From: Isoetes taiwanensis
Taxonomy: Eukaryota; Streptophyta; Lycopodiopsida; Isoetales; Isoetaceae
Direction of reading: 5' to 3'
Assembly (NCBI GenBank): GCA_021234155.1
Contig: JAJEKV010000071.1
Location: 921,996-985,995 of the forward strand
DNA length: 64,000 bases
In this document: one piece after another, positions 33,966 to 44,079 of the stretch
Layout: each line of letters opens with the position of its first letter
Numbering within the stretch: position 1 is the stretch's first letter
Notes under the pieces: model-generated
Told to the model about the DNA's origin: nothing
Seen by the model: only the letters and a program-made list of their open reading frames with translations
Databases searched by the model: none
Program-made: the position numbers and the translations under genes

Positions 33966-34250
33966 GTCGGAGAAATTCTCAATTCTCAATTCCTTTCACC
34001 ATTTAAACCCTAAAAATTTGGCATTTCTTCACGCTTTTGCAAATCTCCCGAGCTCTGCATCGCTCTCCTCTGATTCAGCCTCCTTCCTTCACGAAAAGTG
34101 CCCAATGGATCCTATCTGCCATAAAGTTCCCATGTGGGACAACCTTTCTGTTGATCCGGATCATCGTGGACGCTACCATAATATTGATCCCACCAAATCC
34201 AGCCACTGTACCTTTCCCCTTAGTCTATTAAAGAGTGAAGATTGAAGAGT
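33966..34250 (+). CDS. Small unidentified ORF
   Basis: An ATG-started frame of 94 codons (33961-34245) overlaps the end of the TGTGGTGA cluster. Its second half (MDPICHKVPMWDNLSVDPDH then RGRYHNIDP) looks protein-like in composition. No family is recognised and it may be a shadow or an exon fragment. Confidence 0.25.
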
Positions 34251-34575
34251 GAAGATTTATATTAAACATATAAAATGATTACATAAGGTAGAGCGAGGAT
34301 TTGTATTAAACATTTCAGATTACATGAGAAACAAAAGCAGACTTCTGCACAACTTCTTATATACATTGCTTTCGAACTTAAGATGACAAAATTCATTCCT
34401 GGTCCTTGCCTTACTGTGCTTCTATCAAAAAGAGATCTGGGTCCAGCTCCTCCTCGTCCTCTTCTATGATCACCAGATCAGTGGCCACCGGGTCAACTTG
34501 CCAGCCTATTTCATCCCATTCTAGAGGGAAAGCAAAAAACTATAATGTGACAGTGTCACCAAACAGAATAACAGC

Positions 34576-35043
34576 TTATCTATGTGCATCCTGCTTGGCC
34601 TTGTGATGATAGAACATATCCCTGAAGTGAAGGAATTGGCCCTCTGTAAACAACCCATCATAATTAAACAAGAACCTGTCTAGCATAAAGGCTTGGTAGC
34701 CATTAAGGAGAAAAGGTTTCAACCTTTGCAGATCCTGGTCAACAGTATGAGAAAGAGGCCAAAGATGCTTGTTAGTAAAAATTTCAGTGGCAGCAGAGTA
34801 AGGAGAGAGGTCTGGGAGGTTCGGTGTACAATTCATCCTCTTGGTGAGAGCTTTCAGCATTTCTGTGGTTATATCTTCATCCGATGAATAGAGAAATTTC
34901 TGTTGTCTGAGGATGTTCATCCATTCTGCATTGGTGAAAATCGGGACAGCAGACCTAGGTATTAGCGGCCCTTCTTCTCTGGTCACATTGTCACATTCCG
35001 GTACTCCTTGGTTTTGCAGCATCCAAGAGGTGAAGTTGGCCAT
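34576..35043 (-). CDS. Unidentified 155-codon ORF downstream of the DFAENY gene
   Basis: A minus-strand frame starting at an ATG at 35043 contains PRSAVPIFTNAEWMNILRQQ, KALTKRMNCTPNLPDLSPYS and FMLDRFLFNYDGLFTEGQFL. Composition is soluble-protein-like with no membrane segment. It lies 0.8 kb downstream of the DFAENY gene on the same strand, so it could be a further exon or a second gene of the same element. I do not recognise the family. Confidence 0.45.
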   Translation of the reverse strand: MANFTSWMLQNQGVPECDNVTREEGPLIPRSAVPIFTNAEWMNILRQQKFLYSSDEDITTEMLKALTKRMNCTPNLPDLSPYSAATEIFTNKHLWPLSHTVDQDLQRLKPFLLNGYQAFMLDRFLFNYDGLFTEGQFLHFRDMFYHHKAKQDAHR

Positions 35044-35175
35044 GTCGAAGCTCCCGAACTGTAGCTGCTGTAAACCGTAAACTGCTTCCCAACTGTAAAC
35101 TGTAAACTGCTTCCGAAGTAGCTGCTGCTGTAAGCTGCTCCCGAGCTGCTGTAAACTGTAAACTGGCTTCGGGAG
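35044..35175. repeat. AACTGTAAACTG tandem-like repeat
   Basis: CTGTAAACTG and GCTGCTGTAA variants alternate at about 35061-35168. It precedes the ATG of the 34576-35043 frame and gives overlapping open frames on the minus strand that are not credible genes. Confidence 0.7.
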
Positions 35176-35389
35176 GGGGCTTCGGTCGGGAACCAGAAGA
35201 AAGGCACCTCGGGCCTTTTGGGTTGCCCGAGGTCATTAATTTTTGCCATCCCCTAATGATCTTCGGGTACGACTGTCAGCCAAAGGATGATGAGGGGAAT
35301 AGATGGGACCGAGAGAATTTAAGGAAAAGGAAAGGAAAAGTGAAAAGCTATTCAGAAGGATCTATCTGGCTCGGGGGAAGAGCCAGAAA

Positions 35390-35482
35390 GTGACACATGT
35401 GGTGAAACATGTGGTGACACATGTGGTGAACCTGACATGGTGACTCATGTGGTGAAACATGTGGTAACATGTGGTGAACCTG
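35390..35482. repeat. TGTGGTGA repeat cluster, second
   Basis: ACATGTGGTGA recurs five to six times (TGACACATGTGGTGAAACA and variants). Same family as 33841-33965. It lies 3' of the DFAENY gene on the minus strand. Confidence 0.85.
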
Positions 35483-35844
35483 GCGCTTGTTACATCAGGG
35501 ACATCAAAATACAATTATATATTACATCAAAAGCAAACATATTATATTGAAACAAGGGACATCAAAATACAATTGAGCATGGAATTGAGTTTCTTATATT
35601 ATTCCCAAACAAGGCAAGACACAACAACATATATTCAAAATTTCTGAATCATTTCCTAACATGTAAGAATGTGTTCAACGATGAACTTAGGATCTCAGCT
35701 GACGTCATACTGTAGCTCCAGAAAAAACTATTCTTCATCAGACATGCTAACTTCATCAGATAAAACCTCGGGCAAGTTTTCTAAAATCTTTTCCTCATCT
35801 GCCTGGTCTAGCCTGTAAACAGTTCGAGCACCTTTCTTGATCTG

Positions 35845-36342
35845 CTACATGGGAACTCGAATAGCACAAATTTGAGTAGAGAATACAAGTGACTTTGGCT
35901 CGTTTGCGCACAACTCATACATAACCTTTGAACGAGGCTTCTTTCTATAGTAAATGCCCTCCACAACGGTTTCACCTCTCACAAACCAGTTTCTGTTCTG
36001 CTTGAAGTCATTTTCAACTTCAAATTTTGGCTTGGTGCATAGCACCATCCAAAATACAGAATCCCCCTCATTCCCTTTAGGTGCAGCAACAACAAAGTTG
36101 TCTCCTTCTCTGAGTGCTTCTGCAAGTACATTTGCCGAGGTTGAGTATAGTGGCCTGGTAGACTTGCGGGTGTCTTCCACATCTGCATGAACATTGGAGG
36201 ATGGTTCAATGACTACAAGGTTCCATTCATCTACATACAATTTGTTCTCACACATGTCCCATTTTCCATCCAAACAATTCTTTGCCAAAAACATGATAGC
36301 TTTCGGTATGTAGTCGTGTTGGATTTCTGTCTTTGAATCCAT
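35845..36342 (-). pseudogene. C-terminal exon of the DFAENY transposase-like gene
   Basis: A 165-codon minus-strand frame beginning MDSKTEIQHDYIPKA. It contains EALREGDNFVVAAPKGNEGD then SVFWMVLC, NWFVRGETVVEGIYYRKKPR and KVMYELCANEPKSLVFSTQI, a C-terminal module that in my recollection follows the catalytic core in these proteins. It lies 3' of the core segment on the same strand. Confidence 0.55.
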
Positions 36343-36589
36343 GGATTTGAATGAATTTGCTGGTTTCTAGAATTGTCTCGCACCCCAAGCCTTTTTCCTG
36401 TTGATATCCTCAGGTTTTATTTCCCATAAGTATCTCCGAATTATTCTTCCATTTTCAGTCCACTCAGATGTACCATATTGAAATTGTTCCTCTACAATTT
36501 TCACCACATCATGGGCATTATCTAGTTTAATGTCGAGGGATGTTTTAGCTGTAAACCTCGTGATCCATCTTTTTCAATTCTGCTGCCTT

Positions 36590-37609
36590 CCCATCATGTT
36601 CACCTTTTCTATGGTTTGATGCAAAGAAGTTCCACATCATGTTGACCTCTCAGATCACAACCGCCTTCCAACAAAATAAAATGGTCCGGATGGTTTGAAT
36701 TGTGATGCAGCACCATCGGAAAATACATGTCTTTGTTTGGGGACATTGCCTTTCGCTTTAAAGTACTCAAAATGTTTCATAAAACAATGTTGAACAGAAA
36801 GTGTGTCATGTTCCCTATCATCTGACACATAGTAGTGTGTTTCCTTCTCAATGGCGTCTGTCCGTGGATCAACCTAATAGGTTATTTGAACAAATATAGT
36901 TATCTGGTTGTTGACCAAATAGCATGGGTGAACTTCATTCTCGCTCCTTAAAAGTATAATTCTCTGCGAAGTCAACCACGGATAGGTAAGCATCTCCAGG
37001 CAAGTTATCAAGGAGTTCTTTGTATTGGCCTGCCTGCCACTTATATCTAAAGTTGTGTAAAGGAAATTTTGGAAGCTTCTCCAACATTTTGTTCACCAGT
37101 GGAAGACTTGCAGTTTCATTGTGTTGGTGAACAAGCTTAGACTTCTTGCTGCCATCTCTGAATTCAGTTTTTTCATAGTCTAGGTATTCCCACTTCACCA
37201 TGCCACTATCACTAGATTGTTCATGTGGGCAGATAGAAAACTTCTTAATCCCACACTCTTCACACTTACCCAGAATGCATTCCTTCTTATGGTAAGGTTG
37301 GAAGCTAGTTTTCTCACATAAAGTTCCCTGCCACAGACTTCTTGTGCTACTTATTTTGTATTCAGACGCCTTGCATTCACCATATATGTCTGACCTGCAA
37401 AGTTGACAAGTGCAGCTGCAGCTGTTTGGGTGCTTAGTTCTCATACTATTGAAGCCATCTATTAGCATCTGCATTCTAACATAGTATATACAGCAGCAAC
37501 TATTGAAGTCCTTTAATTTTACAATAAACCATGGTTTCAGCTTTTCAAACATCCTCTGTTTGATCATAACACTAGGATGATCCGTCTTGAATTTCCTGAA
37601 CAATTGCAA
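36590..37609 (-). pseudogene. DDE-transposase-like core with DFAENY and SDGAASQFK motifs
   Basis: Minus strand from 37609: a cysteine-rich region with CSCTCQLC and CILGKCEECGIKKFSIC (zinc-binding), then VKWEYLDYE, FPLHNFRYKWQAGQYKELLD and YLSVVDFAENYTFKERENEV. The frame runs on past 36935 through HPCYLVNNQITIFVQITY to a TAG, then HYYVSDDREHDTLSVQHCF and HVFSDGAASQFK. It shifts phase and ends with MWNFFASNHRKGEHDGKAAE near 36590. The D of DFAENY, the D of SDGAASQ and an acidic or lysine residue after the HxKGxxDG block would form an RNase H-like DDE site. I know similar proteins as uncharacterised multi-copy ORFs in invertebrates and seed-free plants; calling it a transposase is inference. At least one stop and one frameshift break it. 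Confidence 0.65.
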
Positions 37610-37671
37610 TTACAAGGAAGATAACAAGGTGATCAGCATATATTACATAATTTATTGTACACTACATTTTC

Positions 37672-38130
37672 CACCACACTAGGCACCACATAGCATATAT
37701 TACAGCATTTATTTACACCACGTTATTCACCACACTAGGCACCACATAGCATATATTACAGACATTCATCTTACACCTCGTTATTCACCACACTAGGCAC
37801 CACAAAGCATATATTATATAATTTATTGTACACCATAATTTTCACCACACTAGGCACCACATAGCATATATTACAGCATTTATTTTACACCATGTTATTC
37901 ACCACACTAGGCACCACAAAGCATATATTTACAGCATTTATTTTACACCATATTTTTCATCACACTAGGCACCACATAACATATATTACAGCATGTATTT
38001 TACACCATGTTATTCACCACACTAGGCACCATAAAGCATATATTTACAGCATTTATTTTACACCACGTGCTTCACCACACTAGGCACCACATATCATATA
38101 TCACAGCATTAATAGGCACCACATACCACA
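37672..38130. repeat. 57-bp tandem array inside an intron
   Basis: Eight units start with CACCACACTAGGCACCACA at 37672, 37728, 37786, 37843, 37900, 37958, 38015 and 38073, a period of 56-58 bp. The rest of each unit is AGCATATATTACAGCATTTA and TTTTACACCATGTTATT with small changes. Each unit holds two or three TCACCAC/CACCACA words, the complement of the TGTGGTGA words in the flanks. The array lies between two coding segments of the DFAENY gene, so it is intronic. Confidence 0.9.
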
Positions 38131-38194
38131 AGCAATCACTAACCACACCAACCACATATCACAAGCAATCACTAACCACATACCACATACCATA

Positions 38195-38659
38195 TTAACA
38201 ATAAAAAATGTGGTGAAGATGAAGAAATGAAATAACCTGTGATTCTTCCAGATAGTGAGTGGCATGATCCTGTCTTACATTTCGTTCCAATCTTCTGAAC
38301 TTGACATCCTTTGCATTTGGAGAGACCCTACCGTTTTCAGTCCAAAATTGCTGCACAAGTTCTATGACAGAATTGGGAATTGCATCTGCTCTTCTAACTC
38401 TTTTGTACAAAACCCATTTCCCCCCTTTGTAATCTATCTCTTCCCTCTTCAATTTTGCTTTGGTAAGATTCCTAGGATGAACACCCAGCAGTTTACCAAA
38501 ACCCCAAGCACTGACAGGATTAGCATTTTCGGTAATGCTTCCTCTTACGGCCATAGCAAGGCAACTACTCTTGGCTGCTAAACTGTCATTGCTGTTAGAC
38601 TTCTTCACAAGTTGAATGGAAGCCCTGAGGTTGCTGACCACAATGCTCTTGGCTTGCAA
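38195..38659 (-). pseudogene. N-terminal coding segment 2 of the DFAENY gene
   Basis: A 154-codon minus-strand frame: ENANPVSAWGFGKLLGVHPR, then NLTKAKLKREEIDYKG, DAIPNSVIELVQQFWTENGR and VSPNAKDVKFRR. The FW...SPNAKD phrase is the usual N-terminal signature before the zinc-binding part in this family as I recall it. The frame continues upstream through LGEELKDL, after a TTTCATAG that can act as an acceptor. Confidence 0.6.
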
Positions 38660-38672
38660 ATCTTTCAGCTCT

Positions 38673-39047
38673 TCACCAAGTGCTATGAAATGAAGATAAT
38701 AATTTCAACACCATCCGACGCCTAGTAGAGGCCGTTCTGGTGGATCCTCCCTCTGCTGATGCAATTTTTGCTAATTCTTCTTTGGCTTCCCGTTTTCTTT
38801 TCCTTTGGCGTCTTTTATGATCCCGTTCTTGTTCTGGAGTTCTCTTTCTCACACCTGTGCTCCGGTTTGAGATTTTAGGCAGATTTGCTTCCAAATCAAA
38901 TGATTCAAAGTATGAACCGGATTGATCCACAACCGGATTAAGCGCCATAGCCATGTGCTTCAGGAAAGGCGCGGGTGGGTTTAGGCATCGGTTAGGTGGA
39001 AATTGGAATGGGGCGGGTGGTTTAGGAATCGGGTTGTTGTAGTTCAA
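38673..39047 (-). pseudogene. N-terminal coding segment 1 of the DFAENY gene
   Basis: A 124-codon minus-strand frame starting MNYNNPIPKPPAPFQFPPNR, with a proline-rich head and a highly basic stretch (RKRTPEQERDHKRRQRKRKR, followed by EAKEE) that could be a nuclear localisation or DNA-binding region. It overruns into the next segment with a phase change. This is the likely protein start. Confidence 0.5.
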
Positions 39048-39089
39048 GAAATGATTGAATCCGGGCAGTTATGCACTAGGTGCCAAACA

Positions 39090-39956
39090 AACATTTAAAA
39101 TCGCACCACAAATTTGATATCTCCCACCACATTTTTAGGGGGGACAGGGGGGACACCCAGGGTATTCCACTACACCATGCTTTCACCCTATGGCACAGTC
39201 TTTTCTTTGAATGCTTGCACCTATCTAGGGCTATATTGTCTGCCAGCGCGATGTTGAGGTATGAAAATGGAACGAATTCCTTATATACAACACCGCTTTT
39301 GCTTTTTTGGCCACTTTTCCAGATCCCATTGAGAACACTCGGCCAGAAGCCTAAAGGGTTTTCAAGTACAGAAATGAAAATGATATGATACTGCTGCCAA
39401 ATCAATGAATACCAATGTAAGGCATATCGATTTTATGAATCTGAACTCAAACAAAATGTACTTACGGCATGTTGTGGCAGCCAGCTCGCCGGAATTGGCT
39501 ATGGCCTCTAAAAAGGGTCATTCATGCTTTGGGGCAAAGATCAACACATTTAGCCCAATCTGTATGTGTGCCACTGCAGCATCATGCTTATGGTTTCATA
39601 GAGCTTGAATGCTTGAACGCCATAGCAGGAGTTGCAAAACACTTGGAGCACCATAGCCAAAGATGGAAGAGCTTAGTGGCGAAAACAGGGGAGAGCTCAG
39701 CGGGGCCGCTCCGCCAATGTCGGGGATGATTACATGGTTTAAAATAAGCGTAATCTAATAGTAATTTCAACCTCTTGTTTATTACAGTGTATATTATCGT
39801 CGAACTCTTGTATGATGGCCAGTGAGCCGTAGGATCCTAGCATATTCCAGATGCGAAGATATGCAATCTTGGCCCTGCAACCTAGCATTTGAAGAGGTCA
39901 ACGCTGTTGTGGCTCTACAATTTCAGGATCTTCACAACCTTAGCAGAAAAAATGAA
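39090..39956. other. Upstream of the DFAENY gene, no gene seen
   Basis: CACCACAAATT and CCCACCACATTTTT at 39106-39136 continue the element-specific TCACCAC words. Short frames on both strands at 39076-39405 mirror each other and are unsupported. GGGGGGACAGGGGGGACA at about 39138 is a short G-rich run. Confidence 0.4.
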
Positions 39957-40637
39957 GGGAAAAACTACAAAATGCCCTTATATTTTGATGAATTTCACCA
40001 GATGCCCCTATTTTCATAATTTCACCAAATGCCCCTGGTCAACGTATATCTTTTTGTAACATTTCAAGTTTCACAAAATGCCCTTCAGTTTTTCGTATTC
40101 AACAAAATGCCCTTTTCAATGGATAGTTTTTGGCGCCATTTTTGGATCATTGCCTACTTTTGTGCTCTTCAAAATGACAAAGGAAGGCACAGGATCGATT
40201 GAATTTGCTCCATCAAATTTGTTGCTGATCAAATTCAATCTGCTCCATTGATGTTTACCTGCTCCATCAATTTTTGCTCACAGCCTCCTCTACGATTCTT
40301 CACCAATTCTATTTCCTCAAAACTTTCTAAAGGATCAGTCTCTCATGATTCTGAAGCACAGGCTTTTACAATTCTAGAGGCACATGCTCGACCAAATGCA
40401 CTCCATCGTAATTCCTTTTTATCAAAATTCATTCTACTCCATCTATTTTTGCATGGGTCCATCGATTTGTCCTCACAAGCTCTCAAGGGCATTTGATGAA
40501 TTAATGTAAATCTTAAGGGTATTTGAATAAGTTTCAAAATATGTTATACGTTGACCACAGGCATTTGGTGAAATTATGAAAATTTGGGGGCATCTGGTGA
40601 AATTCATCAAAACATAAGGTTATTTTGTAGTTTTTCC
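39957..40637. mobile_element. Mutator-like MITE with 95-bp inverted ends
   Basis: The left end starts GGGAAAAACTACAAAATGCC and continues for about 95 bp (AATTTCACCAGATGCCCC, CAAATGCCCCTGGTCAACGT). The complement of the right end follows it closely for the same length. Flanks AAAAATGAA (39948-39956) and AAAAAGGAA (40638-40646) match at 8 of 9 positions, fitting a 9-bp Mutator-type target duplication. No transposase. The end sequence resembles the 2.05-kb element, so both belong to one superfamily. Confidence 0.85.
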
Positions 40638-40756
40638 AAAAAGGAATACAAGCTTGACTGGCAGATACACAATACATGATATGTGTACAAGATCAAGATG
40701 CAACCGAAGGCCTCTATTGGGTCAAGACTGAAGTACTCAGTTGTATCACACTCAAA

Positions 40757-42303
40757 AATGTGCTGCAAGAGGAGGACAAGCTATGGAAGAAGCATGTGCC
40801 TTAAAGTGGAGACAAGCTATGGAAGAAGAGTTAAATGCTTTCAAAAGAACTGGTACATATGAACTAGTTAAGAAACCAGAGGGGAAAAACATTGTTGCCA
40901 ACAAATGGATATTTAAAAATAAGCTTGGATCTGATGGTAAATCAACAGTGCACAAGGCCAGACTTGTTGCAAAAGGATATTCTCAGAAAAAGGGGCTAGA
41001 CTATGATGAAACATTCTCTCCCATAGTTAAACTTGCAAGCATTAGGATACTCTTGGCATATGCAAATGCAAATGATTTGGAAATTCACCATATGGATGTC
41101 AGCACAGCATTTCTGAATGCTAAACTTGAGGAGGATATTTTCATGCAACAAGCAGAAGGGTTTGAAGAAGGAACAGGAATGGTATAGAAATTAAAACGTG
41201 CAGTCTATGGACTCAAGCAATCTCCCAGAGAATGGTATAAGTGCATGGATGGTTTTTTGAGAACAAGTGGATTCAAGAAACTTGAAAGTGATGGAAATAT
41301 ATACTTATTCAAGGAAAAACAGAATTTTTGCATCATTGCATTATATGTAGATGATTGTATTATGGTTGCTAATGATATTACATGGTTGAATGGTGCAAGC
41401 ATATTCTCAAGTCTAAATTCAAGATGACTGATCCGGGAGAGCTTAAAAGGTTTTGGGAATTGAAGTAACGAGAAACAAAAAGTGAGAAAAAAGACTAGTC
41501 CTTACTCAAACCATGAACATTCATAATATCCTTGATAGATTTGGAATGGCAAGTTGCAATAGTCGCCACTCCCCTTATAACAGGACATAAATTATCTGCC
41601 AACATGTGTCCAAAACCAGAGGATGAAGTTATTGAAATGTTAGATATTCCATACAGGGAACTAATAGTCGTCTATTATGCGTGGCTACTTGTACACGCAT
41701 ACAGTATTGCATTTTTACGTAAGCTTACTAAGCAGATATTGTAATAATTAGGGGAAGAGTCCTTTGGTATTTTGCAAAAAGAGAGTTTTAAGATTTCTCA
41801 AGGGAACACAAAATGAAGGCATTTGTTTCTCTAACAATTGATTTGAAATTGCAGCTTCTTGTGATCTTGATTGGGCTTGATCCGGACCAAAGGAAATCAA
41901 CATCGGGGTTTACCTTAATGCTATCTGGAGGTTCGGTTGCATGGAAATCAAAAAAGCAAAACAGCATGGCAATGTCCTCTGTTGAAGCAGAGTATGTTGC
42001 CACATCACTAGCTGCCAAGGAAATAGTTTGGGCAAGGAGACTTCTCAATGAGTTAGGATTGATTCAAAGTTGTCCTACTATATTGCTAAGTGATAGTCTA
42101 AGTTGCATAGCTATCACTAAAAATCCAGTGATGCATCAGAGGACCAAGCATATTGAGACACATATGCACTTCATCAGGGAGCAGGTTGCTAAAAAGATTA
42201 TTTCTGTTGAATATGTAAGAACACAAAAATAGACTGCAGATATTTTAACCAAATCCTTGCCTCAAGTTAAGTTTGACAGGTTCAGGTCTATGCTGGGAAT
42301 ATA
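40757..42303 (+). pseudogene. Copia pol, right part: reverse transcriptase and RNase H
   Basis: Plus strand. It starts with KWRQAMEEELNAFKRTGTYE and continues NKWIFKNKLGSDGKSTVHKA, ARLVAKGYSQ, the first catalytic segment HHMDVSTAFLNAKLEEDIFM, a TAG at about 41186, then KRAVYGLKQSPREWYK and the catalytic LYVDDCIMVAND at about 41345. Frames break between 41.4 and 41.8 kb. RNase H then reads STSGFTLMLSGGSVAWKSKK, SSVEAEYVATSLAAKEIVWA and TKHIETHMHFIREQV, with a TAG before TADILTKSLPQVKF. The order and motifs are textbook copia; the interior stops show it is dead. Confidence 0.92.
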
Positions 42304-42363
42304 GGAAAAACAATGAATTGGTATATCAGACAAATTATGTTAAACCTGTTCAGAATCATGACA

Positions 42364-42373
42364 TGAAGGAGGA
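42364..42373 (+). promoter_or_regulatory. Polypurine tract of the copia element
   Basis: TGAAGGAGGA lies directly before the TG of the 3' LTR, the expected position for plus-strand priming. Confidence 0.7.
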
Positions 42374-42927
42374 TGTTGTGAATCATGTCATGATGTTATG
42401 CAAGCAAGGTTCAATGGTGGATACTTGGTTAGAACCTAACGACATCATAAGGTTAAATGATTAAGCTTATTTCTATGGTTCAATGGTTAACCAAAGGGTT
42501 AACGAGTTAAAGGGCCAAATCGACATCTAATGGTATAAGGCCTGGCAAGATTATTTCTAAGTTTATCTTGTAAGTTGGCCTCGAATATTTCGAGCCAGCA
42601 TAACTGTGAATCCGATCGGTCCTGCTAGACCGACGGATCTCTGAGTTTTTATACAGTAATTAAAGTGTGGTCCGGCATCACCTGTGCTGGATCCGATCAA
42701 AATAAAGATGTAAGGTTGCAGATATTTCGTTGATACTAGAGTCAAAGGGTGAACAGTAGCAGGGTCAATCCCATTGCTACAGTACTTTTATAATGGTTCT
42801 CATAATATTTGACGATGGTTCATGTTTTGTTTAAGTCTGCTTAAGTATTAAATCTAGTTAAAAGTTTAACTAGTTGAACATTGTTCTAAGGCATTATGAT
42901 CTACTAACAAGTGATTATTTCACTTCA
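42374..42927 (+). repeat. 3' LTR of the copia element
   Basis: 554 bp, TG...CA, collinear with 18021-18589. It is followed by GAAAA, the right copy of the target duplication. Confidence 0.92.
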
Positions 42928-42934
42928 GAAAAAA

Positions 42935-43024
42935 CCTCGAAAAGGCTGGTCACGCGTGCCACGCGACAAAAAACAACATTTACACCTCGAAAAAGCGAGG
43001 GGCTGGTCACGCGTGCCACGCGAC
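42935..43024. repeat. GGCTGGTCACGCGTGCCACGCGAC direct repeat
   Basis: CCTCGAAAA, then GGCTGGTCACGCGTGCCACG and CGAC, occurs at about 42935-42967 and 42985-43024. ACGCGT inside it is a palindrome. It is the first of several local duplications in the copia target DNA. Confidence 0.8.
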
Positions 43025-43071
43025 AATTATAACAAATATGAACATATAAATAACAATCTAAGGGGTGGGAG

Positions 43072-43640
43072 CCATGGATACTGGCGAGAGAGATGAGAAA
43101 GCGCCGATGAAACATCGATGAAGAACTCTGCAATAAGTAGCTATCCCCCACCTAATGAACGGCCTAAAATTGCATGCGATGCATGCATGCGGCGCATGCA
43201 ATGCATGCATGCTCGTCTTGTGCAAGAATGTCGATTCGCTATGCGAATCGATGACATTCTTGCACTGCGACTCGCATGAAACCAACAACATCCCGATACC
43301 AGAGAACTTCAAATACTAGATCCGAGGAGAAAGGTTGAAGATTGTCCTATGCAGACAAAAAAGCAAAGATAGAAGAGGTTAGAAAGGATATGAATGGCCA
43401 AGAAAGAGTAGCTCATGCAAGAAGTAGCCCCTCCTCCGCATGAGATCAAAGAAGAGAAGCCATGGATACTGCTGAGAGATGAGAAAGCGCCGATGAAACA
43501 TCGATGAAGAACTCTGCAATAAGTAGCGATCCCCCACCTGATGAACGGCCTAAAAATGCATGCGATGCATGCATGCGACGCATGCATGCTTGTCATGTGC
43601 AAGAATGTCGATTCGCTATTCGAATCGATGACATAGCATA
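43072..43640. repeat. Tandem 180-bp duplication, GCATGC-rich with a long hairpin
   Basis: A unit from CATGGATACTG through GAACGGCCTAAAA to CGAATCGATGACAT is present at 43072-43257 and 43461-43635. Each unit has a run of GCATGC/ATGCATGC palindromes (about 43169-43212 and 43557-43590) and then a hairpin. In copy 1 the hairpin arms TGCAAGAATGTC and GATTCGC pair with GCGAATC and GACATTCTTGCA over 43221-43265. Copy 2 is truncated on its right side. Antisense frames are duplicated too and are not genes. Confidence 0.85.
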
Positions 43641-43975
43641 ACAATGTTTTTTCTAACTATCCAGACAAGATATCCCAACGATACCAAAACAACAACAATA
43701 CCTTTAGCATCACCATTATGATGACCATAGGGGTATTCGTATCATATGAGCATTATACTCGTATATGGTCATCACATGAATGCAAATGGTTATAGATGAT
43801 TTCATACACCTCGTCATACATAGCATAACAATGTTTTTCCTAACTATCCAGACAAGATATCCAACGATACCAAAACAACAACAACAATACCTTTAGCATC
43901 ACCATTGTGATGACCATAGGGGTATTCGTATCATATAAGTATTATACTCGTATATGGTCATCACATGAATGAAAA
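43634..43975. repeat. 187-bp tandem duplication
   Basis: TAGCATAACAATG starts at 43634 and 43821. Each copy continues through CCTTTAGCATCACCATT, ATGACCATAGGGGTATTCGT and TATGGTCATCACATGAATG, with small indels. Part of the same sequence exists at 17.52-17.58 kb on the far side of the copia element. Confidence 0.85.
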
Positions 43976-43982
43976 CGGGTAG

Positions 43983-44057
43983 TTGCACGAAGCAAGGTTT
44001 GAACTCGCAACCTTCTAGTTGGGAGTCAAGCAGCTTTGCCAAGTGCGCTACCAATAC
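43983..44057 (-). tRNA. tRNA-like sequence, possibly tRNA-Gly(CCC) pseudogene
   Basis: The minus strand shows an A-box-like TAGCGCACTTGG, an anticodon-loop-like CTCCCAA (anticodon CCC), and a B-box-like GAGTTCAAACC with correct spacing for a tRNA of about 70 nt. The acceptor and anticodon stems do not pair well by eye. It lies just outside the 5' part of the chromovirus. It could be a decayed tRNA, the head of a tRNA-derived SINE, or an insertion hotspot. Confidence 0.45.
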
Positions 44058-44079
44058 TTATTGAAGACATTCCCTCACA

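Larger units (their letters stand above)
21358..40756. mobile_element. 19.4-kb insert that splits copia pol
   Basis: Copia protein homology stops at YDEVEK (about 21357) and resumes at about 40757 (CAARGG...KWRQAMEEEL), the two halves of one domain boundary. The intervening DNA has three atypical gene loci: a DUF7869-type protein (minus), an FCP1-like gene (plus) and a DFAENY transposase-like gene (minus), plus a Mutator-type element. I see no terminal inverted repeats and no clear target duplication at the two edges. It may be a single large transposon, several nested insertions, or host DNA moved by rearrangement. Confidence 0.7.
18021..42927 (+). mobile_element. Ty1/copia retrotransposon, 5.5 kb original, split by a 19-kb insert
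   Basis: LTRs at 18021-18589 and 42374-42927 both start TGTTGTGAATCATGTCATGA and end TTCACTTCA. They are flanked by a perfect 5-bp target duplication, GAAAA (18016-18020 and 42928-42932). This shows the two LTRs belong to one insertion although they are 24.9 kb apart. The plus strand reads gag, protease, integrase in the left part and reverse transcriptase, RNase H in the right part, which is the copia order. Pol is interrupted between about 21357 and 40757. Removing that interval leaves about 5.5 kb, a normal copia length. Confidence 0.92.

Noticed and set aside
37892-38198. 63-codon plus-strand frames rich in His, Thr and Ile
   Set aside because: They are translations of the 57-bp tandem array and change with each unit.
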